DNA of 64,000 bases from Tissierella sp. Yu-01 (GCF_029537395.1 NZ_CP120677.1:2876566-2940565); one strand, 5' to 3'; positions 1-9,512 are shown, counted from the stretch's first letter. Notes: generated from the sequence alone by a model not told the origin. Made by a program: numbers and translations.

Positions 1-909
1 GATATATTAAGAAAAGGTGTAAAATTAAATTCAAGGGTTCTTATTAGAAGATCCAATGACGTTATACCTGAAATATTAGGTGCACTTGACACTGATGAAG
101 AGACATACGAAATAGAAAAGCCTAGCCATTGTCCATATTGTAATAGTGAATTAGTTCAAAATGGTGTTCACATATTCTGTCCTAATTCTCTGACATGTAA
201 GCCTCAACTTGTTGCTAGACTTGTTCATTTTGCTAGCCGTGATGCTATGAATATAGAGGGACTTAGTGAAAAGACAGCTGAAAGATTCATAGAGGATTTG
301 GATATTAGAGATTTACCAAGCATATATGAAGTTAAGTTTGAAGAGCTAAGAAATCTTGAAGGCTTTAAGGATAAAAAGAGTCAAAACTTAATAGACGCAA
401 TAGAAAGAAGTAAAGATGTTAGTCTTGCTTCATTTATATATGCATTAGGTATATCAAATGTTGGAATAAAAACTGCAAATGATTTGGCTAATAAATTTAA
501 AACTTTGGACAATTTAAAGAGGGCCACATATGATGAACTTATAAATGTTGGAGATATTGGTGATATCATTGCTAATAGTATCTTGGAGTTCTTCCAGGAT
601 GAAAAGATATTAGAGGGAATAGACAAGCTTTTAGAAGAAGGAGTCACACCATATTATGAAGAAGTAAAAACTGAAGTGTCAATCTTTACTGATAAAACAG
701 TTGTTATAACAGGCACTATTGAAGGATTGTCAAGAAGTGAAATTAAGGATATAGTGGAGAAAAAAGGTGGCAAAGTCTCTGGCTCAGTAAGCAAGAAGAC
801 AGACTTTGTAATAGTAGGAGCAGACCCAGGAAGTAAGTACACCAAAGCAGCTGAGTTGGGAATTAGAATTATTGAGGAAGAAGAGCTTAAGAATATAGTT
901 AAAAGTTAA
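1..909 (+). CDS. ligA: NAD-dependent DNA ligase, C-terminal part
   Basis: The reading frame is open from the first base, so the gene starts outside the window; 302 residues remain. They carry the end of the OB fold (RRSNDVIPEILG), a four-cysteine zinc finger (Cys 44, 47, 60 and 66 of the fragment), the diagnostic HFASRDAMNIEGL stretch, helix-hairpin-helix repeats and a BRCT domain from about residue 229 (VVITGTIEGLSRSEI). The enzyme seals nicks in replication and repair using NAD. The lysine-adenylation domain lies upstream and is not visible. The order ligA-gatCAB is common in Firmicutes. An internal ATG at 247 is not the start, because homology runs through it without a break. Confidence 0.97.
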   Translation, partial: DILRKGVKLNSRVLIRRSNDVIPEILGALDTDEETYEIEKPSHCPYCNSELVQNGVHIFCPNSLTCKPQLVARLVHFASRDAMNIEGLSEKTAERFIEDLDIRDLPSIYEVKFEELRNLEGFKDKKSQNLIDAIERSKDVSLASFIYALGISNVGIKTANDLANKFKTLDNLKRATYDELINVGDIGDIIANSILEFFQDEKILEGIDKLLEEGVTPYYEEVKTEVSIFTDKTVVITGTIEGLSRSEIKDIVEKKGGKVSGSVSKKTDFVIVGADPGSKYTKAAELGIRIIEEEELKNIVKS

Positions 910-1008
910 AATCTAAAGGCTTATGATAATAGAAATATAGTGAACATTTGCAGGACTTGATTGAATTCTTATCATAAGCTAACCATAAATCGAAGGAGGA
1001 AGGATATT

Positions 1009-1293
1009 ATGATTTCTAAGGATGATGTACTTCATATTGCCAATATAGCTAAATTAAAATTTTCAGATGAAGAATTAGATTTAGTTACTAAGAAATTTGG
1101 TGAAGTAATTGAATTTTTTGAAAGAATTAAGGAAGTTGATACAGAAAATATTGAACCAACATATCAAGTTAATGATGATACCTTTATATTAAAGGATCAT
1201 GAAGAAAATCAAACGTTAACCAGTGAAGAAGTTCTTCAAAATACCACAGAGCAAAAATATGGCTATTTCAAAATCATGAGGGTCGTAGAATAG
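1009..1293 (+). CDS. gatC: Asp-tRNA(Asn)/Glu-tRNA(Gln) amidotransferase subunit C
   Basis: This 94-residue protein (MISKDDVLHIANIAKL start, LKDHEENQ-type C terminus) is the small subunit that bridges GatA and GatB. I chose the ATG at 1009 because GGAGGAAGG lies just upstream; the longer frame from 961 has no ribosome site and adds residues foreign to the family. It lies 13 bp before gatA and is clearly the first gene of a gatCAB operon. The operon supplies Gln-tRNA or Asn-tRNA by transamidation, so the organism probably lacks at least one of the direct synthetases (family knowledge, not tested here). Confidence 0.95.
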   Translation: MISKDDVLHIANIAKLKFSDEELDLVTKKFGEVIEFFERIKEVDTENIEPTYQVNDDTFILKDHEENQTLTSEEVLQNTTEQKYGYFKIMRVVE

Positions 1294-1306
1294 AAGGGGT
1301 GATAAC

Positions 1307-2761
1307 ATGGATATTACAAGTTTAAAGGCTTGGGAAATGAAGGAGAAGATTCATAATAGAGAAATCTCCAGTAAGGAAATTATAGAAGCTCATATAAAGA
1401 GAATTGAAGAAGTAGAACCTAAAATAAATGCTTTTATCACATTAAACAAAGAAGAGGCCTTGAAGGAAGCTTCAAGGATAGATGAAAAAATAAGAAATAA
1501 AGAAGAAGTTGGAGTTTTAGCAGGCTTACCAATTGGTGTTAAAGATAATATAATCACTAAGAATTTAAGAACAACTTGTGCATCAAAAATGCTTGAAAAT
1601 TTCAATCCTCCATATAATGCTACAGTAATTGATAAGATAAAATATAATGATGGAATTATTATGGGTAAAACTAATATGGACGAGTTTGCAATGGGAGGTT
1701 CATCAGAAACATCATATTTTGGAGCAACTAAAAATCCAGTAGATACAAGCAAAGTTTCAGGAGGTTCCTCTGGAGGTTCAGCAGCAGCTGTAGGAGCTAA
1801 GGAAGTACCATTAGCTTTAGGTACAGACACAGGTGGATCAGTTAGACAACCAGCAAGTTTTTGTGGTGTTGTAGGATTAAAACCTTCCTATGGTATGGTA
1901 TCTAGATATGGAGTTATCCCAATGGCTAATACGCTTGATCAAGTAGGAGTATTCGGAAGAGATGTTAAAGATGCAGCACTGATGTTAAGTGCAGTAACTG
2001 GCTATGATATAAAAGACTCTACTTCATCAAAAAGATCAGATTCAGGTATAATCATCGGTGATTCAAATGAAGAAAAGAACAAGAATTATTTAGAGGGAAT
2101 GACTATCGCGATTCCTAAGGAATACATAGATTTAAAACCAGCAAATATGGACATTCAAGCTCAATTTGATAATGCAGTAAAAGTTTTTGAGAACTCAGGA
2201 GCGAAAGTAGAGATTGTTTCTGTTCCCCATTTAAAATATGCATTAGAAACTTATTATATAATTATGACTTGTGAAGTTAGTTCAAACATGGCAAGATTTG
2301 ATGGAATAAGATTTGGTCATAGAGCAGAAAATTATGATTCTCTGGATGAACTTTATATTAATTCTAGAACAGAAGGATTAGGTGATGAAGTTAAGAGAAG
2401 AATAATGACTGGTACTTTTGCCCTTAGTGCAGATCATAGTATTGACTATTATAATAAGGCACTAAAAGTAAGAACTTTGATTAAAAATGACTTTGACAAG
2501 GTGTTTGCGAATTACGATGTAATGCTTTCCTTAGTTTCACCAGTATTGCCATATGATTTTAATTCAATAGTTAATGACCCTATTGAATCCTATAAGGCTG
2601 ATTTATATACTGTACCTGTTAATCTAGCTGGTCTTTGCTCAATGTCAATTCCTGTGGGTACTGTAGATGGATTGCCAGTGGGATTACAAATAACAGGGGA
2701 TAGATTTAAAGAAGCAAATATTATCAGAGCTGGTTTGGGTTATGAAAGGGCGGTGTTATAA
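1307..2761 (+). CDS. gatA: Asp-tRNA(Asn)/Glu-tRNA(Gln) amidotransferase subunit A
   Basis: This is a 484-residue amidase-signature enzyme that releases ammonia from glutamine for GatB. The Ser-cisSer-Lys triad is visible: Lys79 in PIGVKDN, Ser154 in SGGSSGGSAA and Ser178 in LGTDTGGSVRQPA. Its length is normal for the family. A GGGGTGATAAC ribosome site precedes the ATG. The stop codon TAA shares one base with the start codon of gatB (TAATG), so the two subunits are translationally coupled. Confidence 0.97.
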   Translation: MDITSLKAWEMKEKIHNREISSKEIIEAHIKRIEEVEPKINAFITLNKEEALKEASRIDEKIRNKEEVGVLAGLPIGVKDNIITKNLRTTCASKMLENFNPPYNATVIDKIKYNDGIIMGKTNMDEFAMGGSSETSYFGATKNPVDTSKVSGGSSGGSAAAVGAKEVPLALGTDTGGSVRQPASFCGVVGLKPSYGMVSRYGVIPMANTLDQVGVFGRDVKDAALMLSAVTGYDIKDSTSSKRSDSGIIIGDSNEEKNKNYLEGMTIAIPKEYIDLKPANMDIQAQFDNAVKVFENSGAKVEIVSVPHLKYALETYYIIMTCEVSSNMARFDGIRFGHRAENYDSLDELYINSRTEGLGDEVKRRIMTGTFALSADHSIDYYNKALKVRTLIKNDFDKVFANYDVMLSLVSPVLPYDFNSIVNDPIESYKADLYTVPVNLAGLCSMSIPVGTVDGLPVGLQITGDRFKEANIIRAGLGYERAVL

Positions 2762-4191
2762 TGACATATAAAACTATAATCGGATTAGAGATTCACGTAG
2801 AACTCATGACAAAACATAAAATATTCTGTAATTGCCCGAATGAATTTGGTGGAGAAGCTAATACTCATGTTTGTCCTGTATGTCTAGGATTACCAGGAGC
2901 ATTGCCAGTATTGGATAAAGAAGCATTGGAATATGGAATCAAAGCAGGTATTGCTTTTAATGGGAAGATTTCAAAACTTATAAAAATGGATAGAAAAAAT
3001 TATTACTATTCAGATTTAACAAAGGGGTATCAAATTTCACAGAACGACATCCCTTTTTGTGATGGAGGCTATTTAGAGATTGAACTTGAAGATGGAACTA
3101 AGAAAGTAAATCTGGAAAGGATCCATATTGAAGAGGATACAGGAAAACAAACACATTCAGAGGAAGGTGGAACGTTACTAGACTTTAATAGAGCTGGCGT
3201 TCCTCTTATAGAAGTTGTTACTAAACCAGATATGAATTCTGCTGAAGAGGCAAGACTCTTCCTTGATAAGCTAAGAACAACATTAAAATATATAGGGGTT
3301 TCCAATGTAAAGATGGAAGAAGGCTCCCTAAGATGCGATGTGAATATCAATGTAGTAAATACAGAAACAGGTACTAAATCCAATATTGCTGAAATTAAGA
3401 ATTTAAACTCCTTTAAAGGTGTTGTAAAGGCAATTGAGTTTGAGGAAAAAAGGCATATAGAATTATTAGAATTAGGAAGAAATTCCGAAAGAGAAACAAG
3501 AAGATGGGATGAAACTAAGGGCGAAACGATAATAATGAGAAAAAAAGGCGGAGCAAGTGATTATAGATTTGCTGAAGATGGAGATATCCCACCTATTAAA
3601 ATAGCTGATGAATGGATAGAAGAAATAAGAAATTCTTTACCTGAGCTTCCACATGCTAAAAAGGAAAGATTTATAAATGATTATGACCTATCAGACTATG
3701 ATGCCGGTGTATTAACTCAATCTAAAGAATTATCAATATTCTTCGAAGATACATTAAAGTATATAGATGATAGTAAATTGGTAAGCAATTGGATCATGGG
3801 AGATGTACTTCGTAGATTAAATGATGATGAAATTGAAATAGAGGATTCTAACCTTACACCAAATGCATTAGCAGATTTACTTGTTTTAATTAGAGATGGT
3901 AAGATAAATAATAATACAGGAAAGAAAGTATTAAAAGAAATGTTTGATACAGAAAAATCTGCAGATACTATAGTTAAGGAAAAGGGATTAATTCAGATAA
4001 GTGATGAAGGTGCCTTAAAAGAAATAATCGAAAAAGTTTTATCAGAAAATGAACAGTCAATTATAGATTACAAAAATGGTAAGGATAGAGCAATAGGTTT
4101 CCTAGTGGGGCAAATAATGAAATCATCTAAAGGAAAAGCAAATCCTCAACTTGTAAATAAAATGTTGTTGGAATTGATAAATGAGAGATAA
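2761..4191 (+). CDS. gatB: Asp-tRNA(Asn)/Glu-tRNA(Gln) amidotransferase subunit B
   Basis: This 476-residue subunit binds the mischarged tRNA and carries out the ATP-dependent amidation. Family hallmarks are the N-terminal GLEIHVEL, the cysteine pairs in CNCPNEF and CPVCLG that form the zinc site in this family, RCDVNIN, and a C-terminal YqeY-like tail ending in GQIMKSSKGKANPQLVNKML. Full length. It is the last gene of the operon and is followed within 11 bases by a terminator hairpin. Confidence 0.97.
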   Translation: MTYKTIIGLEIHVELMTKHKIFCNCPNEFGGEANTHVCPVCLGLPGALPVLDKEALEYGIKAGIAFNGKISKLIKMDRKNYYYSDLTKGYQISQNDIPFCDGGYLEIELEDGTKKVNLERIHIEEDTGKQTHSEEGGTLLDFNRAGVPLIEVVTKPDMNSAEEARLFLDKLRTTLKYIGVSNVKMEEGSLRCDVNINVVNTETGTKSNIAEIKNLNSFKGVVKAIEFEEKRHIELLELGRNSERETRRWDETKGETIIMRKKGGASDYRFAEDGDIPPIKIADEWIEEIRNSLPELPHAKKERFINDYDLSDYDAGVLTQSKELSIFFEDTLKYIDDSKLVSNWIMGDVLRRLNDDEIEIEDSNLTPNALADLLVLIRDGKINNNTGKKVLKEMFDTEKSADTIVKEKGLIQISDEGALKEIIEKVLSENEQSIIDYKNGKDRAIGFLVGQIMKSSKGKANPQLVNKMLLELINER

Positions 4192-4201
4192 AAGGCATAT
4201 G

Positions 4202-4235
4202 AAAAGACTCAGTTATTTATTTAACTGAGTCTTTT
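4202..4235 (+). terminator. Rho-independent terminator after gatCAB
   Basis: A 13-bp perfect stem (AAAAGACTCAGTT / AACTGAGTCTTTT) with an 8-base loop ends in a T run. The convergent small gene at 4239 ends right beside it, so it may act in both directions. Confidence 0.9.
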
Positions 4236-4238
4236 GTG

Positions 4239-4418
4239 TTAATGATATGGTGGTGGGATTACATTATTATCTTCTTTATTAGAAGTTAAAGAACTTCTAA
4301 TTTCTCGATTAGAATAATAAGGACAATCCTTCATAGGAGTTGCAGAAGGGTGTGTAACTTCTTTTAAATTACATAAACCGTCATTTTCATGAATACATTT
4401 CTCTGAGCATTGTATCAT
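4239..4418 (-). CDS. Small cysteine-rich protein
   Basis: This is a 59-residue protein. I placed the start at 4418 because AGGAGG lies 6 bases upstream on the minus strand; the longer frame to 4463 has no ribosome site. Cysteines are arranged as C-x3-C-x6-C (CSEKCIHENDGLC) followed by DCPYY, like small clostridial proteins often labelled, probably wrongly, as hydroxymyristoyl-ACP dehydratase. The pattern suggests a metal-bound mini-domain. No function is known to me. It is transcribed convergently to gatCAB. Confidence 0.75.
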   Translation of the reverse strand: MIQCSEKCIHENDGLCNLKEVTHPSATPMKDCPYYSNREIRSSLTSNKEDNNVIPPPYH

Positions 4419-4554
4419 TTTAAACCTCCTATATTCGTTGTGCTCATATTTTATCCATTTCAATTATATTTATCCTTTTTAGAATATCTGGAATGATTGA
4501 AATTATTAGAAATTTTGTTATTATATAATTAGTCGTCTTAAAGGAGGTCCAAAA

Positions 4555-5541
4555 ATGGAAATTGGTAAGGTACCAAATGAAATATTAGAAAAAATAGTTT
4601 TTTCAAATATAAGTAATAAAAGAAATGAAGTATTGGTTAGAGCTGCAATTGGAGAAGATAATGGAATAATTGATTTTGGTGATAATGTGTGTGTAGTAAG
4701 TACAGATCCAATTACTGGTACTACTAAAGATATAGGCAGATTGGCAATACATATTTCATGCAATGATGTGAGTACCAGTGGCGCAGAACCAATAGCTGTA
4801 CTACTAACAATTCTTTGCCCACCTGAGACTACTGAAAGTGAACTTGAAAAAATTATGAAGGATGCTTCTCAGGCTGCGGCTGATGTTAACGTAGAAATCA
4901 TAGGTGGCCATACAGAAGTAACTGATGGCGTAAATAGAGTCATTATAAGTACAACGGTAATAGGAAAACAATTAAAAAGTAAACTACCTAATTATGAAAA
5001 AATAAAGGTTGGAGATAAGGTAGTAATTACTAAATATATAGGTATAGAAGGTACTTCAATAATTGCGAAGGAACTAGGGGATAAATTAATTGATAAGATA
5101 GGAAAGGAACAACTAAATAAAGCCATTAATCTGGATAAAATGTTAAGTGTAGTTAAAGATGGGGTAATAGCAGGTAGACATAATGCAATATATATGCATG
5201 ACATAACAGAAGGTGGAGTCTACGGCGCTGCTTGGGAGGCTGCAGAGGCAATTAAAAAGGGGCTAATCATATATGAAGACCAAATTCCAATCATGGATGT
5301 AACGAAGGAAATTAGTGATATTTTAGAGATAGATCCTTATAGACTTATATCAAGTGGAAGTATGTTGATTATAATTAGTGAGAATAACTTTGATAACTTA
5401 AAAGAAGAGTTAGAAAGATTTGATATCAAAGCCACAGTTATAGGGGAAATAATTGAAGAGGGAACCTATTGTATAAAAGATGGAGTTAAATCTGTAATCG
5501 ATTCACCAGGTAGTGATGAACTATATAAAGCGCTTAAGTAA
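4555..5541 (+). CDS. AIR synthase-related protein (PurM/HypE/ThiL superfamily)
   Basis: This 328-residue protein has the two-domain PurM-like architecture. The N-terminal half has AAIGEDNGIIDFG and a nucleotide-site-like STDPITG, followed by HISCNDVSTSGAEP and EIIGGHTEVTDGV. The C-terminal AIRS_C half has GVIAGRHNAIYMHDITEGGVYGA. Members bind ATP and form phosphorylated intermediates (hydrogenase maturation HypE, thiamine phosphate kinase ThiL, PurM), but this clade has no assigned substrate. No hyp, thi or pur genes lie nearby. GGAGG precedes the ATG and the gene appears to be transcribed alone. Confidence 0.85.
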   Translation: MEIGKVPNEILEKIVFSNISNKRNEVLVRAAIGEDNGIIDFGDNVCVVSTDPITGTTKDIGRLAIHISCNDVSTSGAEPIAVLLTILCPPETTESELEKIMKDASQAAADVNVEIIGGHTEVTDGVNRVIISTTVIGKQLKSKLPNYEKIKVGDKVVITKYIGIEGTSIIAKELGDKLIDKIGKEQLNKAINLDKMLSVVKDGVIAGRHNAIYMHDITEGGVYGAAWEAAEAIKKGLIIYEDQIPIMDVTKEISDILEIDPYRLISSGSMLIIISENNFDNLKEELERFDIKATVIGEIIEEGTYCIKDGVKSVIDSPGSDELYKALK

Positions 5542-5594
5542 AATTCACAATTGTTTCTTCATTATTACATTACCATTACAAAATCCGCAATTCA

Positions 5595-5624
5595 TTGACA
5601 TAATCTTCGCCTAAATGATATAAA
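5595..5624 (+). promoter_or_regulatory. Likely sigma-A promoter of the amidase gene
   Basis: TTGACA at 5595-5600, an 18-bp spacer and TATAAA at 5619-5624. Downstream, two near-identical Shine-Dalgarno blocks (AAAAGGAGGT) lie in tandem 5 bases apart before the ATG at 5672, an unusual duplication. Confidence 0.6.
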
Positions 5625-5671
5625 TAATTTAGGTAGATTACATAAAAGGAGGTATAAAAGGAGGTTATAAA

Positions 5672-7789
5672 ATGAAGCGATGGTTGGTGATTTTATCACT
5701 ACTAGTAATTCTGTTGGCTGTTAATTCCTTGGCCTTTGGAGCCAATGGCATTATAAATGTAAGTATGAACGGAAATAAGGTACAGGTTAAAGAAGTTGGA
5801 GTTTTATTAGATGGACAAGCATTTGTATCTGATGTACCATCATTTATATATGTAGATAGAACTTTAGTACCAGTTAGATTTGTAGCAGAAAGATTAGGTG
5901 CAAAAGTTGGCTGGGACCAATCAACAAAAACTGCCACTATATTACATGATAATAATGAAATTAAATTAACAATAGACAGCAATAAAGTAGTTGTAAACAA
6001 TCAAACAAGAACATTAGACAAAAACTCAATTCCAAAGCTAGTGACATTTAGCAACAAAGATTCTAGAACAATGGTACCTGTAAGATTTGTTTCTGAGGTA
6101 TTAGGATATGAAGTAGGTTGGGATGAGAACAATCAAATACCTTATATTAATTCTCCAGATGGAGGTATCGAGGTTCCTGATTTGAATCCACCTATAACTC
6201 CAGGTTCAGGAGAGAATGAGGAAAATGTAGGCACTACAACTATCAGTAATATTCAGGTTGTAAAAGGAAGTACTTCAAAGCATAGAGTTGTAATAAATAG
6301 TGATGCTGCAATAGAATATGACGCACTATTTTTACCTGATTCTAATAAATTAGTAGTAGATATAAAAGATTCTAAGCTTAAGACAAGTGCTGGAAATACA
6401 CCGGGAGATATCAGAGTTAATGATGAATTCATTAACAGAGTAACATATTCTCAATATGATATTAATCCATATATTACTAGAATAGTTATAGAACTAGATG
6501 ATGAGTATGATTATGAATTTTACACCTCATCTGATGGTAAAACTACAACTATTACCTTTGAGGAGTATGAGTTTAATGGAATAACAGTTGAAAAAGTTGA
6601 CGGTAAAGATGCATTAGTTATTGAAGATGTAGAGAATGTTCAATATAATGTATTGCAATTGAAATCTCCTGAAAGAATAGTAATAGACCTATTTGATACA
6701 AACCTTACAGAAAAAACTTATGAATATGATGTTCAAACTGGATTCATTAAAAAGGCAAGAGTATCACAATTTGCCGGAGACACAAATTATAGTTCTAATG
6801 ATAGAATTGTAAGAATAGTATTAGATGTGATGGATGGAGTAAGTAACCCAAATGTTTCAATAGAAAGAGACGGAGATAATTTAGTTATTACTCCGCAAAA
6901 GAGCATATGGGAATTTGTAACTTATGACAATAATTACAATGACAAATACATTTCAATCAAAAATAATGATAAAACAAAATATGATGTAGTTTATGATTCA
7001 GATTTAAAGAAAATGGATATAACTATACCGAGTGAAGATACAGACTTAGTAAAAGGAATTACAACTATTAGTGATAATTTTATTGAGTATATTCAAGTAA
7101 CAGAAAACAATGATTATACTATAGTTTCAATTACCTTTAAACGAGGGATTGAATATGAGGTATTATCAAGTAGAAGTACAGAAAAAATAGAATTAGTAGT
7201 TAGAAGAGATTCTAGCATACCATTTACTGATAAAACAATTGTAATCGATGCAGGTCATGGTGGGAAAGACCCAGGAGCCATTTCCCCTAATGGTACAAGG
7301 GAGAAGGATGTTAATCTACAAATTGCATTAAAGACTCAAAGCCTACTTGAAGGACTTGGATATAATGTGATAATGACTAGAACAGATGATACATTTGTTG
7401 ATTTATATGAGAGAGCTAATATAGCTAATAGAAATGGCGCAGATATATTTGTAAGTATCCACCATAACTCTACATTAAATAATGCAATAAATGGATTAGA
7501 GATACTTTATTGTCCTAGAGACCAAGGAAAAGGTAAGACTGAAGAACAATATCCACTTGCTGATGTTGTTAGAAAAGGAATTATAGCAAGTACTAAAGGT
7601 GCTGACAGGGGTGTTATTCAAAGACCAGGTCTTGTTGTAATTAGAGAAACAAATATGCCAGCTGTTTTAGTTGAGGTTGGGTATTTATCAAATGCTCAAG
7701 AAGAAGCTAGAATACGTGATGGCAATTATCAGAATTTAGTTGTTCAAGGATTAGTAAATGGAATTCAAAATTACTTTGAAATGAATTAA
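5672..7789 (+). CDS. Secreted N-acetylmuramoyl-L-alanine amidase with stalk and AMIN domains
   Basis: This is a 705-residue exported cell-wall hydrolase. Residues 1-24 are a signal peptide ending near SLAFGA. Residues about 30-165 form the copper-amine-oxidase N-like stalk domain, with two TLVPVRFVAERLG-type repeats. Residues about 185-510 are AMIN-type beta domains for wall targeting. From about residue 525 comes Amidase_3, with the zinc ligands in DAGHGGKDPGA, the Glu of REKDVNL and the His of SIHHNST, and the catalytic Glu in LVEVGYLSN. It cleaves the amide between muramic acid and L-Ala. It is preceded by a consensus promoter and transcribed toward a DUF2179 gene. Confidence 0.93.
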   Translation: MKRWLVILSLLVILLAVNSLAFGANGIINVSMNGNKVQVKEVGVLLDGQAFVSDVPSFIYVDRTLVPVRFVAERLGAKVGWDQSTKTATILHDNNEIKLTIDSNKVVVNNQTRTLDKNSIPKLVTFSNKDSRTMVPVRFVSEVLGYEVGWDENNQIPYINSPDGGIEVPDLNPPITPGSGENEENVGTTTISNIQVVKGSTSKHRVVINSDAAIEYDALFLPDSNKLVVDIKDSKLKTSAGNTPGDIRVNDEFINRVTYSQYDINPYITRIVIELDDEYDYEFYTSSDGKTTTITFEEYEFNGITVEKVDGKDALVIEDVENVQYNVLQLKSPERIVIDLFDTNLTEKTYEYDVQTGFIKKARVSQFAGDTNYSSNDRIVRIVLDVMDGVSNPNVSIERDGDNLVITPQKSIWEFVTYDNNYNDKYISIKNNDKTKYDVVYDSDLKKMDITIPSEDTDLVKGITTISDNFIEYIQVTENNDYTIVSITFKRGIEYEVLSSRSTEKIELVVRRDSSIPFTDKTIVIDAGHGGKDPGAISPNGTREKDVNLQIALKTQSLLEGLGYNVIMTRTDDTFVDLYERANIANRNGADIFVSIHHNSTLNNAINGLEILYCPRDQGKGKTEEQYPLADVVRKGIIASTKGADRGVIQRPGLVVIRETNMPAVLVEVGYLSNAQEEARIRDGNYQNLVVQGLVNGIQNYFEMN

Positions 7790-7840
7790 AAGATTATGGG
7801 GAGGGAGACCTTCCCTTGTCTTGTTTGAAAGGGGATAATT

Positions 7841-8362
7841 ATGTCATTGTTGTTTGGTTACGCAATAATATTTCTTTCAAGAGTTTTGGACGTAACATTA
7901 TCGACCATTAGGACGTTAATGGTAGTACAGGGAAGAAGGGTTCAAGCAGCATTAATTGGTTTTTTTGAAGTTGGTATTTATGTAACAGCATTGAGTTCAG
8001 TGGTAAGCAGTTTAGATGATCCATTAAAGCTATTAGCATATTGTTTAGGTTTTGCAACTGGTAATTTTGTTGGAATTACAATAGAAAATAAAATTGCATT
8101 GGGAAACCTTTCTGCTCAAATAATATTGAAGACTTCAGAAAACCATGAACTAGTAAGTGCATTAAGAGACAATGGCTTTGGGGTAACCATTATTCAAGGT
8201 GAAGGAATAAATGGACCAAAGGAAGTGCTAAATGTAGCTTTAAATAGAAGAGATTTAAATAATTTAAAGAAATTAGTATATGAGTATGAGGATAATGCAT
8301 TTATAACAGTAAATAATATCAACCCTATAAGTGGTGGATATTTTGCCACTATTAAAAAATAA
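7841..8362 (+). CDS. UPF0316/DUF2179 membrane protein
   Basis: This 173-residue protein has three predicted N-terminal membrane helices (about residues 4-75), followed by a soluble DUF2179 domain (ALRDNGFGVTIIQGEGINGPKEVL ending ISGGYF). The fold is shared with the C-terminal domain of YitT proteins. The family is conserved in Firmicutes, but its role is not settled. An AAAGGGG ribosome site lies 7 bases before the ATG. It follows the amidase by 51 bp and may share its transcript. Confidence 0.85.
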   Translation: MSLLFGYAIIFLSRVLDVTLSTIRTLMVVQGRRVQAALIGFFEVGIYVTALSSVVSSLDDPLKLLAYCLGFATGNFVGITIENKIALGNLSAQIILKTSENHELVSALRDNGFGVTIIQGEGINGPKEVLNVALNRRDLNNLKKLVYEYEDNAFITVNNINPISGGYFATIKK

Positions 8363-8383
8363 GGATTTTATTCATAGTCTATT

Positions 8384-8424
8384 ACCCCCCTTAATATAAT
8401 ATATTAGTATTATGATAGGGGGGT
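8384..8424 (+). promoter_or_regulatory. Hairpin covering the gerM ribosome site
   Basis: ACCCCCC at 8384-8390 is complementary to GGGGGGT at 8418-8424, which is the gerM Shine-Dalgarno region. An inner ATAAT/ATTAT pair can extend the fold. If the transcript begins upstream, the G run needed for ribosome binding would be paired. If the TATAAT at 8395-8400 is a -10 box, the left arm would be absent from the message. Confidence 0.4.
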
Positions 8425-8429
8425 TAGTT

Positions 8430-9419
8430 ATGATAAATAGAAGGATAGCTATATTTGCACTAATTGGAATCCTAGTATTGACAGCTTTCACTTTAAGAGA
8501 AAAACTAGTTTCTGATGATATCTCTAAGGTTACAGATGATATTGAAATAGTAAGTTCTGATGATAGCATTTTAGATATTGTAGAAGACGATGGAATGAGA
8601 AAAACGGTACTATATTTCCAAGATGAAAATGGTTATATTGTGCCAGTAATGAGAAGAATACCTTGGGAAGAAGGAATTGCAAAAGTCACATTGAGGAATA
8701 TGATTGATACTTCTGAATTAAGAGAATCATTGGGTACAACTGGGTTAATACCGTTAATCCCGTCAGGAACGGAGATAAATGGCATCACAATTGATCCTGA
8801 TACAGCAATTTGTAAAGTAGATTTTTCTGAGGAGTTCTTAAATAAGGAAACACAAAAAGAAGAAGAGAATTTAATCAAGGGTGTAGTATATACATTAACG
8901 GAATTTCCAACTATTAATGAAGTTAAGATTATGGTAGAAGGTCAAGAATTAAATACATTAAAAAATGGTACAAATATTGCAAGTACATTGTCTAGAGATA
9001 ATATAAATCTTCTAGGAAATGCAGAGGATGGAAGATCAAATGTAGTAGTATACTATAAGGGAAGCACAGATACCGATTTCGAATATTTTGTCCCTGTAAC
9101 AATCCCTACAATGGCACCTGTATCAAATGTATTCACGGCTTTGGATCTTTTGTTTGAAGGACCACCAGAGGATTCAGGTTTGCTTTCAGATATACCACTA
9201 GATGCTGAGTTCCAAGGAGTCGAAGTAAAGGATGGAACTGCATATGTAGATATTAATCTAGGTGCAGAGAGTATGTTGACAATAGAATCCACAGTAGATG
9301 ACTTAATAAAGAATATAGGTTTAACCCTTAGCGAATTTGATGAGATAGAATCTGTTGAAGTATTAGTAGGTGAAGAGATAATAAATACATCAATCCCGGT
9401 ATTTGCAAATGAGTATTAA
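8430..9419 (+). CDS. gerM: GerM-like sporulation/germination protein with two GerMN domains
   Basis: This is a 329-residue protein with an N-terminal membrane anchor (about residues 5-22, no lipobox cysteine) and two GerMN repeats, starting at about residue 60 (TVLYFQDENGYIVPV) and about 205 (VVVYYKGSTDTDFEYFVPV). GerM takes part in engulfment and cortex events during sporulation in Bacillus. The order gerM-rph-rdgB matches that seen in Bacillus (gerM-rph-ysnA), which supports the symbol. I chose the ATG at 8430, directly after the G-rich ribosome site, over the one at 8412. Unlike Bacillus GerM it appears to be membrane-anchored, not lipid-linked. Confidence 0.85.
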   Translation: MINRRIAIFALIGILVLTAFTLREKLVSDDISKVTDDIEIVSSDDSILDIVEDDGMRKTVLYFQDENGYIVPVMRRIPWEEGIAKVTLRNMIDTSELRESLGTTGLIPLIPSGTEINGITIDPDTAICKVDFSEEFLNKETQKEEENLIKGVVYTLTEFPTINEVKIMVEGQELNTLKNGTNIASTLSRDNINLLGNAEDGRSNVVVYYKGSTDTDFEYFVPVTIPTMAPVSNVFTALDLLFEGPPEDSGLLSDIPLDAEFQGVEVKDGTAYVDINLGAESMLTIESTVDDLIKNIGLTLSEFDEIESVEVLVGEEIINTSIPVFANEY

Positions 9420-9483
9420 AATATTAAAAAGAATTAAAATATGATTTAGATAGGAGATTTTTCAAAGTGGTCGGATATGTACC

Positions 9484-9512
9484 GTCATTCCGAGCGCAGC
9501 CGAGGAATCTCC
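9484..9512 (+). repeat. REP-like short repeat, copy 1
   Basis: GTCATTCCGAGCGCAGCCGA followed by GGAATCTCC. This belongs to the dispersed GTCATTCYGAGCG...CGAAGRATCT repeats found in many bacterial genomes. It is markedly GC-richer than its surroundings and lies in the 266-bp gap between gerM and rph. Confidence 0.6.
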
